From NCBI RefSeq assembly GCF_964204645.1, contig NC_134032.1:12952275-13016274 (forward strand): a stretch of 64,000 nt of DNA, in the 5' to 3' direction. The stretch comes from Tubulanus polymorphus (Eukaryota > Nemertea > Palaeonemertea > Tubulaniformes > Tubulanidae). The stretch's first letter is position 1, and every line of letters begins with the position of its first letter. The notes beneath the pieces are model-generated. The model made no database searches. It saw only the letters and a program-made list of their open reading frames with translations, and had not been told where the DNA came from. Shown in pieces: positions 1 to 10,256 of the stretch. Both the position numbers and the translations under genes were made by a program.

Positions 1-183
1 GACTGCCCGCAGCAAAACACCACCTGGACCAGACGTAATACTATAAGGGTCTGCAATTCTGAATATACTTCTAGTAACTAGATTTGCTTTCAGAATGACG
101 CCCGCGGGTTCAGCGATTAGTTCTCATCTTACGGTATCGGTATCGGATTCGAGACGTCGTCCTCTGTAGTAATAGTCGACCTG

Positions 184-1137
184 ATGTCTATTACGAACAG
201 TACGGTCGTCGAATCGGCTCGATTTTGGATCGGGCGCGTCGTCCCGCCTATTTTCATTATCATCGGTTTGATCGGCAACGCCTTGGCCATGTTGATTCTG
301 TCGCAATCGCATTACCGACGAAACACCACGTGTCTGTACATGCGAGTCACTTCTATCGTCGATACAGCTTATCTAATCGGCAGGTGTCTTCAACGCTATC
401 TGTTCACTATGATACCCGCTATATTATCTTCACCGCAGATTAAGAAACCCCTTTGCCTCGAATATTTCTTCGTCTACACAACGGCCGACGATATTTCGTG
501 CGTTCTGCTGCTCGCGATGACCGTCGAACGGTCGCTCGTACTCGCTTTTCCGTTCAAGTCCAAGCAGCTATCGACGATGCGACGCGCCTGGGTCACTATC
601 ATCACCATCGTCCTTATAGTCGTTCTATTGAGCGCTTTCAATTTCATTCGTTCGCGTCACGATAAGTACCGCGTCTGGACGTGTCCGTACCACTTCCACA
701 ACGGATTCGACGTCGTCTACGACACGGTGCACGCCATCATTCCGACCGGCGTGGCGTTTTTACTCATCGCCCTAAACGCGTTCATCATCGTGACCGTAAC
801 GCGAAGTTCAAAGGCAGACGTCGGTAAGCAGGTTCAAGCGGCGGAATCGACATCGTCGGCTAGTCATATCACTCGTTCGCTGGTCGTCCTGACAACTTCC
901 TATTGTCTGTTTCGCTTCCCGTTGACCTTGTATAAGATCATGTATTCGATGCAGTCGTACAAGGCCGGCTCCGGTCTCACCGACTCAGAACACAGTTTGA
1001 TTTTCGACGTCACTGTTTACTGTCGCTACGGATACTTCGTTTTCAACAGTTACATGTACATATTATCGTGCGCTAAGTTTCGCAAAGAACTCGGCATATT
1101 TTTCGCTGGTGGGCGATATTTGGTTTGCTTACGTTAA
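184..1137 (+). CDS. Rhodopsin-family (class A) GPCR, peptide-receptor-like
   Basis: This 317-residue single-exon ORF encodes a seven-transmembrane plasma-membrane receptor that would couple an extracellular ligand to G proteins. Visible features are an N-glycosylation site (NST, residue 5), a TM1 GN pair (N32), a TM2 Asp (D60), a Cys at the start of TM3 (C91) and a Cys in loop 2 (C167) that would form the conserved disulfide. The DRY position reads ERS (115-117), TM6 has CLFRFP in place of CWxP, and TM7 reads NSYMY (288-292) for NPxxY, followed by KFRKEL of helix 8. This pattern resembles invertebrate FMRFamide/TRH-receptor-like orphan peptide receptors. The C-tail is very short and ends GGRYLVCLR. 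A GT inside the tail (GCTG/GTGGGC) could be a donor, so the true tail may be spliced. The start has a weak Kozak context but is the first ATG before TM1. The ligand cannot be inferred. Confidence 0.88.
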   Translation: MSITNSTVVESARFWIGRVVPPIFIIIGLIGNALAMLILSQSHYRRNTTCLYMRVTSIVDTAYLIGRCLQRYLFTMIPAILSSPQIKKPLCLEYFFVYTTADDISCVLLLAMTVERSLVLAFPFKSKQLSTMRRAWVTIITIVLIVVLLSAFNFIRSRHDKYRVWTCPYHFHNGFDVVYDTVHAIIPTGVAFLLIALNAFIIVTVTRSSKADVGKQVQAAESTSSASHITRSLVVLTTSYCLFRFPLTLYKIMYSMQSYKAGSGLTDSEHSLIFDVTVYCRYGYFVFNSYMYILSCAKFRKELGIFFAGGRYLVCLR

Positions 1138-1984
1138 GATTTTTTTCAATTTGTGCCCCTTTCCGAACCTTCCAACTCAAAAGCTCCTTCGCTAAAGGTA
1201 TCCATGATCTTCTATAACCTACTCGTCGCGAATACGCATTGACTGTCTGGACTTAAAAAACCCTTGAAAAATGACCAAAATAAACGGGATACGAACACGC
1301 AATCACGCAGGATAAGCGTAACGTTTTCCCACAGCGCTATCGCTGCTCGCTTTCAGAAATGCCGATTTTATAACTACATGTAGCTTTACCCTAATTAGCT
1401 ACCTTATAGTAATAAACCCTAAACCCTACCCCACCCCTAACCATAAACCCTCTTGATACTAACCCATCTGATCTTCAGAACTAGTTTCATCGATTGAAAA
1501 AGCCGCCATTGTGTGTACGACTCGGTCAGGATCTAACATTTACCAGGAATCCATCGATCAGGACTGATATGTTTTCTTTTTGGTTTGGCCTGATTTCATC
1601 CGTCCAATATTGCTGGATTAATCTAACATAAAGTGGATTTCCGGAAGGTGCCTAAAATATTCAACCTTTTGATGAGCTAGATTTCTTAATCTTATATCTA
1701 TGAAAGAAGTAATATCTAAAATCGGGGCAAAATTAAAAAGTAACATGCAGAAATGCACGCGCTCCTGTCGAATCAGAAAATTCTGGTCCAATTCCACACG
1801 AAGTTCTGGACCCAGTTGCACAGTCGTTGCACAGATTGGCCACACGAAATGTTGGTCTTAAATCTTAAGTCTTATCTTCAGGAAGTTGTTAGATTGATCA
1901 CAGAACCTGGTTGATGCTTAAGAGACTAAGCTCTCCCTGGGTGATGTCTCCTTATGTGGCAGACCACTGTTTAATTCGTACCCA
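1138..1984. other. Intergenic, no gene seen
   Basis: A/T-rich sequence with only short ORFs. It holds the degenerate telomere-like stretch annotated separately; nothing else is recognisable. Confidence 0.5.
1412..1451. repeat. Degenerate interstitial telomere-like CCCTAA repeat
   Basis: About 40 bp of AAACCCTAAACCCTACCCC and related variants, resembling the C-rich strand of the animal TTAGGG telomere repeat but interrupted. It could be an old interstitial telomeric tract or chance low complexity. Confidence 0.4.
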
Positions 1985-2265
1985 GCGGCCTCGGTAGCTC
2001 AGTGATAGTGGCTGGTTCGAGTTCTGCTGGCTCCTACAGTGTGCGGGCAACACTTCAAAGGCTGAGGTCCCGCCATGTGGTTGAATAATCAAATAGGGTT
2101 AGCCTTGGGAAACCAAGATCCAAACATTACTTTTACATAATAGTTACAGGGCATCTCCCCTTATGGTACAGCCCCCGGCTTGGAGATGTCATTTTCTCTA
2201 AATGTATTTATGTGAGTATATTTTCAATCATGAGAGTGAATAAAGTATTCATATTCATATTCAAA
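1985..2265 (+). mobile_element. tRNA-derived SINE
   Basis: The start has a pol III A-box-like stretch (GGTAGCTCAGTGATAG) followed by a B-box (GGTTCGAGTTC), too close together for an intact tRNA. A body follows (CAACACTTCAAAGGC, then GGGTTAGCCTTGGGAAACC), then an A/T-rich 3' part ending in a short ATTCAT repeat tail. The same body recurs at 39125-39290, which supports a dispersed SINE family rather than a tRNA gene. Confidence 0.7.
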
Positions 2266-2459
2266 CGATGCATTTTTAACAAACATCATCATACGAGACA
2301 GCGACCTGGGAAGATGTCTTACTGTCGTTCTCAACCAATCAATGGAACCAATAGGTGGCGAGTGCGTGCATGAGTGCTCGTCGCCAGTGGTCAGGCCTCG
2401 CGATGCCACCAGGTTCGTATCCTTTCCGATAGAGGACGCCACCTCGTAAACCGGAGCAT

Positions 2460-3215
2460 GCAACGCGCAGACGAAAAAGAAATACTCAACGAATTGATAT
2501 CTTAGTAATAATTATTTATTGGAAATCTACATCAAATTTACACGCTTTTTTTTCTCATATACAAACAAGGGTTTTTTGATAAGATACCAACGGAAAATTC
2601 TGCTTCGAAAATGGTGTTCTCGCACGCGGGAAGTTATTCTAAGCAGCGGAACAGAAAATCGCCCGTACGTTATACGATATATCATAATTATCACAGAATG
2701 TGTCTAGACTTCGCTGTTGAAATATCAATTGCTGAATTCGAAGAACGATTACAGGACTTGAATTGTTTGGAGCGCGTGGTCCTTTTCGAACGAGCAGAAT
2801 TTTACACGACGGATTTCATGAGGAATTAAATAATAATACAGATTTATATATTATTCGTATATGTTTTATGTGTAGAGTAACATGTACAATATATTTGCAT
2901 AAACTATCGATTTGCACGTACTTTTTTCGAGGAGTAAGATTTTCATATTTATAGGGGGTGTAAAGAGGCGCGGGGTAACACAAAAAGTAGTTACATTCTA
3001 CTACGTCGTTACAATTAACGATAATTTTTTTTCATAAAAAGGAAAGATCTGGGAAAACTAATCGTATTTTGGCTTGGACACTTTCACCGCAATTGATGGA
3101 TAACTATGTTATATAGAAAATGAAATTCACCACGATCAAGATACTACCAGATAGCGCTCTATGGTATTATACCATTTGTCATAGTCTAACTTACATTTTG
3201 ATGCAATCTATAAGA
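2460..3215. other. A/T-rich intergenic DNA
   Basis: No gene or clear repeat recognised. Short ORFs here lack coding character. Confidence 0.4.
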
Positions 3216-3425
3216 CAGGGCCACTTGCACTGTCATGGTACCATACGAGGACCATTTTAGTTCAACAGCAAGTCTAACAACTTAAACCAGTTTTAAATTT
3301 AGTCTCGATTATGCAACCGGCCCCTAAATCAGTTGCACAGTATGGCTTCAAGACCGGTTTAAGACTGATCTTTTAGACTAGACCACTATCGGACGTAAAG
3401 TCACGCCTGTACAGCTGGTTCCGGG
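3216..3425. mobile_element. Two adjacent copies of palindromic MITE (GGGGCCAGTTGCACAG family)
   Basis: The first copy runs from GGGCCACTTGCACTGTCATGG to GATTATGCAACCGGCCCCT (about 3216-3327). The second runs from CAGTTGCACAGTATGGC to GCCTGTACAGCTGG (about 3330-3423). Both have inverted ends and share internal phrases such as TCTAACAACTTAA and TTAAGAC with the cleaner copy at 34242-34387. It is short and non-coding, so it must be non-autonomous. Confidence 0.6.
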
Positions 3426-3892
3426 GTCAAAAAGCAATTTCCCATTTTGCAGAAAATAGAAGGCGGCAATATAAAATACAGCGCAGCGTAAGTATTTCAA
3501 TTACCTTAAAACAAAGGGAAATAACAAGAGAGCTTGATGAAAATTGCGCATCCGCTCTAAGGTTTTCAAGTTTCCGATTGGGACACTTTTTGTTTGTTTT
3601 GTCGATACCTCTCGTGTTGGTTGGTTTGTAGGTTGGTTGGTATAAATGTATTAAACGCTGTATAAATTATATATATATACACAACAAAAATATACTGAGC
3701 GATTGTAACACACTGGTAAATATACAATAATGTTGGATCTTTTTTCTGGTTTTATATTTGGAACGTTTCTCATTAAATCATCATCATTATCATCATCCAT
3801 GATATTCATCATTCTCACTTGAACCGATTATTTCTGAATCACTACATTTATCCGATATACAGAATGAATTGAATGGGCACCGGAAACGTTAC

Positions 3893-4195
3893 TGTGGCAA
3901 GTGAGGATCCACCAGGTGTCAGTAGTGGGCAGAGCGCATCAACTACTGTGGCCATAGAGGATTCCACTCATGGCAAGTGAGGAAAGCAAGACATCAACTA
4001 CTGTGATAATGCAAGAGATTTTTACTTGTGGCAAGCGAGGGTCCACCAGGTGTCACTAGTGTGCAGTAGGACTTCAACTACTGTAGCAGTAGAGGATTCC
4101 ACTTGTGGCAAGCGAGGATCCACCAGGTGTGCTAGTGTGCAGTGGGACTTCAACTACTGTAACAGTAGCGGATTCCACTTGTGGCAATCGATGGA
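3893..4195 (+). repeat. RepA tandem array (about 77-bp unit)
   Basis: Three to four imperfect copies of a unit containing TGTGGCAAGCGAGGATCCAC, CAGGTGTGCTAGTGTGCAG and CAACTACTGT. Successive GTGGCAAG starts near 4028 and 4105 give 77-78 bp spacing. Short ORFs across the array are by-products of the repeat. The same unit recurs at 8.6, 36.1, 46.3 and 52.8 kb. Confidence 0.85.
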
Positions 4196-4659
4196 ACGCT
4201 TGGTGTCTATCGACGTTTTCTACATGTCATTTCAGATTCAAACCAGAGAAATCAATAACACACGCGTGGAAGGAAGTCTTCCCAGGCTTCATATTGCGAA
4301 TATAGTGAATGTATATTTGAGGGAGTGATTGCAAGATGAAGATTGATACCTCTGCGTTACTAACTGTAGTATATTGGTGAATATCGAAGATGTCTACGTG
4401 TGCCCACACCTAGTTTCAAGCAAGAAAGATCAGAATATAGACGCGCATACGACACATACCGAGACTTTATCCGAAGCTTCGAACTTTTCTCGAAAGGAGC
4501 GAAGCCTAAATGCAATACGTGTAATTACCCGGTGTACTATACCGTTCATTGTATAATTCGGGCTATCACCCACGCGTATGAAGGATGGAAGACGTGAAAA
4601 TACGTGAAGACAGTTTGATAGCGTCTAATTTAGGTATCAATTTGCTGCCTGGGTCCCAC

Positions 4660-4985
4660 AGCACATCAGACATTCGATATTTTATCGCTGTTTTACCAAT
4701 TTTTGATCGTTCGTGCTTCACGTGTGTTCGGTACTTCGCCTGAGGCATGTTTCATTTGAAAATGGACTTCAAACACCAGAAATTAGATATTTTCAACACG
4801 CTTTCAAAAACTGATCGTCCAAACTACACATCTGTTCAGGAATTCATCTGAGACATTTTTGATTGATAATAAACAGCACATAGATCACCGATAACGCCAG
4901 AAAACGATGTCTCGGGGAATTCGGTGTTAAATATCAGAAATGGGTGGCTCCAGGTCGCAAATTGATATCTGCAGCAAGTTGTACA
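4660..4985 (+). repeat. Dispersed tandem-repeat element (about 110-bp unit) with conserved flank
   Basis: Two degenerate units contain phrases such as CACCAGAAATTAGATATTTT, AAACTGATCGTCCA and TGAGACATTT. These are followed by a GTGGCTCCAGGTCGCAAATT segment at 4944. The unit recurs at 24.6-24.9 kb and 32.1-32.5 kb, and the flank at 32533 (GTGGTTCCAGTTGCAGATTG), so array and flank move together as one element. Confidence 0.6.
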
Positions 4986-4990
4986 CAGTA

Positions 4991-6984
4991 ATCTACATAA
5001 TTCGAATTCTAATCAGCTCCATAATCAAACTCGGTTTCTAGAAATAGAAACATCGTATTTACGATACATGTATATATGTACATCTATCAAATTACCTTAT
5101 ACTAATTTTATTTTCTGTTATGTACGTTTAGTGTTGAAATCATATGAGTCAAATTCGCTAACAATAAATTAAACCATATTTTATAAGTTTTGTAGACGGA
5201 TTACTCAAAATACATTCTCGTACCACTCGAAATCGAACCATTTTTTTTGTCGTAGCACACTATGATCGTTTACAAACAAACTAAACCCATCGAAGGTCCA
5301 TCGATAAGACTGGTCTGAAGTTATATTAGACTGATCTGGAACTTTGCCTTTGTTGCACAGCCCATCTTGCCGATTAGTCGTTAAAACATAGTTTTCTAAA
5401 TTCTGTATTGGATGGTTCACGAATGAAGGATCAAAAGAGAATCGATTCAAAAATGCCGTCTAGGTTGTGAGTAAGCGATCGGTCTGGAGTTCAACAACAT
5501 ACTGATGGTTTTGTATTGAATATCGGAGACATTAGCTAACACAGAAGAACGGAGTCATCCCAGAAACACAGTTCGATAGTAGTAAAAATACTTAAATAAG
5601 TTAATTCAAACAGATATCACGATAAAACCTACGTGGTAGATATGCTAGGCGTGTACGTGACAGACCATAAATGCTTCTGTGGTAATCGAGGATCCACTAG
5701 GTTCGCTAGTAGTTAACCAGTCTCCGGGCTACTTGATTTAATCTACACAGATACGTCACAATCAAAATCTCATTCTACGAAATGAATCTATTATCGATTG
5801 TCACTATTTTCAGATTTGTCACGAAATGATCAAAAACACAGAAGAATTCATGAATATCTGAAGCGTTTGAATTTCCATGTATTTATTAATTATTTGATTG
5901 CGAATGGTATCTTATTGATTTTGCGTACTTTCAAGTCCCGCCGTTTATCATGTGATCCACCAATTTAAGTCTACTTTCTATAATTACTAGCGCTATATAG
6001 AAACAACTTATTGCTTAGCGTATATTTAAAACTATTCGGCTCATTCCTTGTATTAAGGATTCAATGTTGGTTGGAAATGAGCGGATTAGAAATAAAACCT
6101 AAGACCGTTTGATGCATAAATTGTGTGTAATAGCTGGTGTAACTAGAGGACTCCGCGATCTACTGCGGCAAGTGAGGATCACCACCACCAGACGGCGATA
6201 GTGTACGCTAGAACATTAGCGCTAATTTATGCTCATCTTTTTAACGATCTAATTCCTAATTTCCTAAAATCGTTGTATCATATCTTGGAATGGTATTATC
6301 ACAATCAGGGACCGATGTTAAATCGTTTTTAGACGCATTCCGATTAAAAATGCCCATACTTTTAACACAATAGAATAATCTATGAATCCTGAAGCTCAGA
6401 AGTCAGAATTGTAATCGAAGGAAATTAATAGCTGTTGTCGTATTTCCCCATCAGCATGCGTAAATACTCGTCATGGAATATTCTGATTGCCTGTCACGGC
6501 TGAGAGTTCTTTTATTATTTTCTGGCCATCAAAATCCTCGGATATCGAATTCAGATTGACTGCCGGCTATTTCGATTACTATAGACGCGTTCGTCACAAT
6601 GAGAAGATTTTCGAGTATATCGTGTCATAGTCTAAATCACTGAGAAATGGATGTTAAATTAAAAACAGTTTATTCAGACAATCGTTAGAGGAACGTATTG
6701 GTTGTTTTCCAGGTGAAAATGTCTTTCGTATAATCGCATTCCAACGAAGGCATTCAAAATAGCAACTTGAACTAAACGTATTTCAACTTTGAACAAAGAA
6801 ATTAACTAACCTTTTTTTAACGTGCAATATTTGAGATCAAGTTCGTTAACGAGAATACGAAGGGGCGCGCGGGCGACCTACGTGCCCCTTCGAACAAAAA
6901 AAAAAACGTTTTAAAATACAAACAAAACACACCCATTATTGAGTAATTAAAGCAGATGTGATTATAAAGATATGTATCATGCGT
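4991..6984. other. Intergenic, short RepA fragments only
   Basis: No gene recognised. Isolated RepA pieces lie near 5678-5712 (GTGGTAATCGAGGATCCACT) and 6164-6182 (GCGGCAAGTGAGGATCACC). Confidence 0.45.
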
Positions 6985-7152
6985 TCAAACGACACTTGAG
7001 GAATAAACGAGGGTTTCCTGCGCTTTGAGAGACGCCTGCGGGCGGTTCGGCTTGCGTTGCGTCAGTGCGTACATTTCGTAGATAGCGCTGTGTTCTGGCG
7101 GAGCTGCGAGAGCTGGTACAGGAGAGCATCGGTGCATTGAAAACGACGCCAT
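6985..7152 (-). CDS. Possible 55-residue small protein
   Basis: The ORF has a good start context (GCAAAATGG), balanced CpG-rich codons and no low complexity. It starts MASFSMHRCSPVPALAAPP and ends LVYSSSVV followed by TGA. It is unlike the surrounding A/T-rich sequence in composition. It lies about 0.9 kb beyond the stop of the calmodulin-like gene on the same strand, so it could be a separate microprotein, a terminal exon of another gene or part of a 3' UTR. I recognise no family. An inverted-repeat element at 7240 lies immediately upstream. Confidence 0.28.
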   Translation of the reverse strand: MASFSMHRCSPVPALAAPPEHSAIYEMYALTQRKPNRPQASLKAQETLVYSSSVV

Positions 7153-7239
7153 TTTGCAAGTCAGTCGACTACTCTTCCAGGCGGGCGTCCGTTTTGAAAA
7201 TACACCTCTGTCCAAAGAGCAACTGTGCGGCATACCATA

Positions 7240-7470
7240 GGGCAGGTTTCGATTGATCTCTGAATATGTTCTTCCTATTCCGGAAAAGCGTAATCTGTTT
7301 CAACGTGATAGAAGCAGCCGGTAGAGTATGGTCGTCGTTTTTGATCGGTGTCTACCGATTTTGGAATTCTCCTCTGGCGCGTTTGTTTCAACCGTAATAC
7401 GCTTCACCTAAATACCGCATTTTGTAAACCTGATAGAAGCGGCCGGAATACGCGCAATCGAAACCTGGCC
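7240..7470. mobile_element. MITE-like element with GGCAGGTTTCGATTG inverted ends
   Basis: The left end GGGCAGGTTTCGATTG (7240-7255) is matched in reverse by CAATCGAAACCTGGCC (7455-7470). The internal phrase GATAGAAGCRGCCGG occurs twice (7307, 7433). A relative in the opposite arrangement lies at 56119-56252, where CCGGCCGCTTCTATC and CAATCGAAACCTGCCC appear. No coding capacity. Confidence 0.55.
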
Positions 7471-8044
7471 AAGTCAACCGCAGGATGCACCGCACTTCCG
7501 CAACGCAGCCCCCGAACCGCACGCACGCGTACCCCTAGCTTCATAACAACAAGGTAGATTTTTTTTCATCGGATTGTTATATAATACAAAGGTGTACACG
7601 TTATTTTCGTTCGAGACCACAACCGCGCTGAATTCATAGCCACTCTCAAACGTAACTTTATCGTCGCAAATCCGCCGAAGCTCGCTTTTATTTTCGATTA
7701 AATCCGCGCACACGCGCGCATGACACGGCGTCGATTGAAACTGGTTGAACTGTCGTTACTCGCGTCACGAGAGAGATTCCGGGATTCCGGGATTAGGTTG
7801 TTGTTCTACAGCACCACCACGATTTACGTCAAGACGATATGAGTATTTTTGCGATGCAATTCATGATAAGTAGTTGTTGTGGTATATATATATATTTATA
7901 TAGTAAGTAATGTTTTGTTTGTTTGTTTTTTTTTTAAAGTTTGCATATTAACAAGAACAACTGGCACGCGTTCGTTTTCGCTTTCTATCTCCGCGCGTTT
8001 CATCCGCCAAATCCTTAAACAAAGTTTCTCTAAGATTCACACCT

Positions 8045-10223
8045 CTATGATGTTTCCTGTTTTAATCGCATCATTTTAATGAATTCTGAAATGCGAATAG
8101 AAAAACACGTTTATATAAAGCAATCCGACGGAACACTCTCAGTCCGCGATATTGATATAGAAAATCCCATGCTTAAGCCCGACGCATGGAAACGCGGAAA
8201 CGTGGAACGATGTTTCCGAGATCAAACCTGTTTCTTTCCACGTTTCTCTCTTTCCCTGCATCGTGCGCGTCGGTCTATTCAGAATGATGAAACGGCGGGA
8301 GAGACCACCTCCCCGATAACGCATACCTTCGTAATTAATTCTGCCATCACCGTCGATATCTGCTTCTTTGATCATCGCTTTCACATCTTCGTCTGATAGA
8401 GGCTGCCCTAAGTTGTTCATTGTAAACCGTAGTTCTTGGGCGTCGATGAATCCATCGTTATCACGATCAAACACCTTTGAAGATAATTAATAATCAGTGA
8501 TAAAGGGGCGAAATCGTAGTTTATATAAACGTACAACAACAACAAAAAACATATATAAACATGGGTAGAAAGGTATTGATTGGGCTTGTGCGCAGTAGGT
8601 ACGTTAAGATAACAAGGGGTCCTCAAGAAAACGGTGTGCAATAGGACATCAAGTACTGCAGGAATATAGGAGACCGGCCTTGTGGCAAGTGAGGATCCAC
8701 CAGGTGCGCTAGTGTGCAGTAGGGTATAAACCACTAACTCAACCATTAGACGTGTGGCAAGGACGTTTGGACAAGTTGACTCTGGACTTCAATACGTCAA
8801 CTTTGTTTACGTTTCAATAGTCATGTTAGTCAAACTTTTCTCCAATTAATCCAAACTTTGAGTAGAAAAGTGAGTCTAATATACATTAAGATATTTGGTT
8901 GGGGGAATGTTAACGGCCAGTTCAAAGTTCGATGGGAAATGAAGTATATTTGACAAACTGTAAAGCTACTTTTGTCCGACCGTGCAGTGGTTAGGCTGGT
9001 GCCCCAATAATTAAAAGATAGAAATATATTTACTTTAAACGCTTCCCGCATTTCCTCGTCCTCCGTTTTCGGCAGTGTTTTGATAGGATTATTCGACATC
9101 ATTCTGAGAAATTCCTCAAATTCTACGGTGCCGTTACCTGAAAAGGGAAAAAAAGAAACAAAATCGTAAAATAAGAAACGACCGTAGAACAGCCTCAACA
9201 ACGCTAATCGCCAGGCACTTCAAATGTAGCCGAAGGCAAAATGTCAATATCAAGATAAAAAGATGTCGCGCTAGTTCATCATGGTGATCTATCAATCTTT
9301 CAACTTCAACCCGAGTAAAGAGCAGTCTGATTGGAACTGTCAATTCTTAGCGGCGATGAGGTTTACTGCAGCAGAGTCCCACGTTACCGTCAGGTTAGAA
9401 CCCTGTCAATGGGGATGTCTACTAGGGCGCGGAAGTCATAACGGCAATGTCTCGCGATGCCATCAGATTCAAAATTTGAAACCGAGATGGGTCTACCAGG
9501 GCAGCGTATGACGCAGGTTCGAATTCCTGCTGGGGATGGGGAAAAGTACTTCAAAGCACAAACGAATCAAATTGAAGATTTTCAATCGACTACATCAAAC
9601 CCGGTTCTCTAAACGGGTTACTCGACCGATTCAATGGAAAGCATTTACCGTAGCCACTTATTGGTTCATCACAACAAACCTTGTATCTAACTAACCCGAT
9701 CAAAGGCCCAGTTATTATGACTCGAGTCTTTAAATGGTCTTGAACGTTAGATTGGCTATACATCAAGATAGGCTTAGACTGTCTTAAATCTATGCCTTCC
9801 CGGATGCCGGATGCGCCGGGAAGGGCCAGTCGAGACTAAAGCTCAAATTGACTGTATGGATGGGCATCGGCGACTGATAAGGAAGCACCCTCATAGCACA
9901 ACCGACTCGAGTTGACGATTTTACGTGTAATGGCAGCAGAGAGCTGGATCCAGTTCCGCAGTTGTAAATGATAGTTAACTCTAAATCAAATTCAGTTCAT
10001 TTTCAATTAATTTTATCTCCAGAGCCAAATTCTCTAACAGAAACTGTAGAACTCGATGCTCTGCACGCGATATCGTTAAATGATGATAATTTATAGTTTT
10101 CTCCGGGCGAGTTTCATACGTTCGTCGCTATCGACGGCGTTTATCGTATCTCTCAGCTCATTAAAATATCATAAAATATTATTTCCGATTTCGGATATCT
10201 AATTTAGCGAAGAATGATAAATG

Positions 10224-10256
<33 letters not shown>

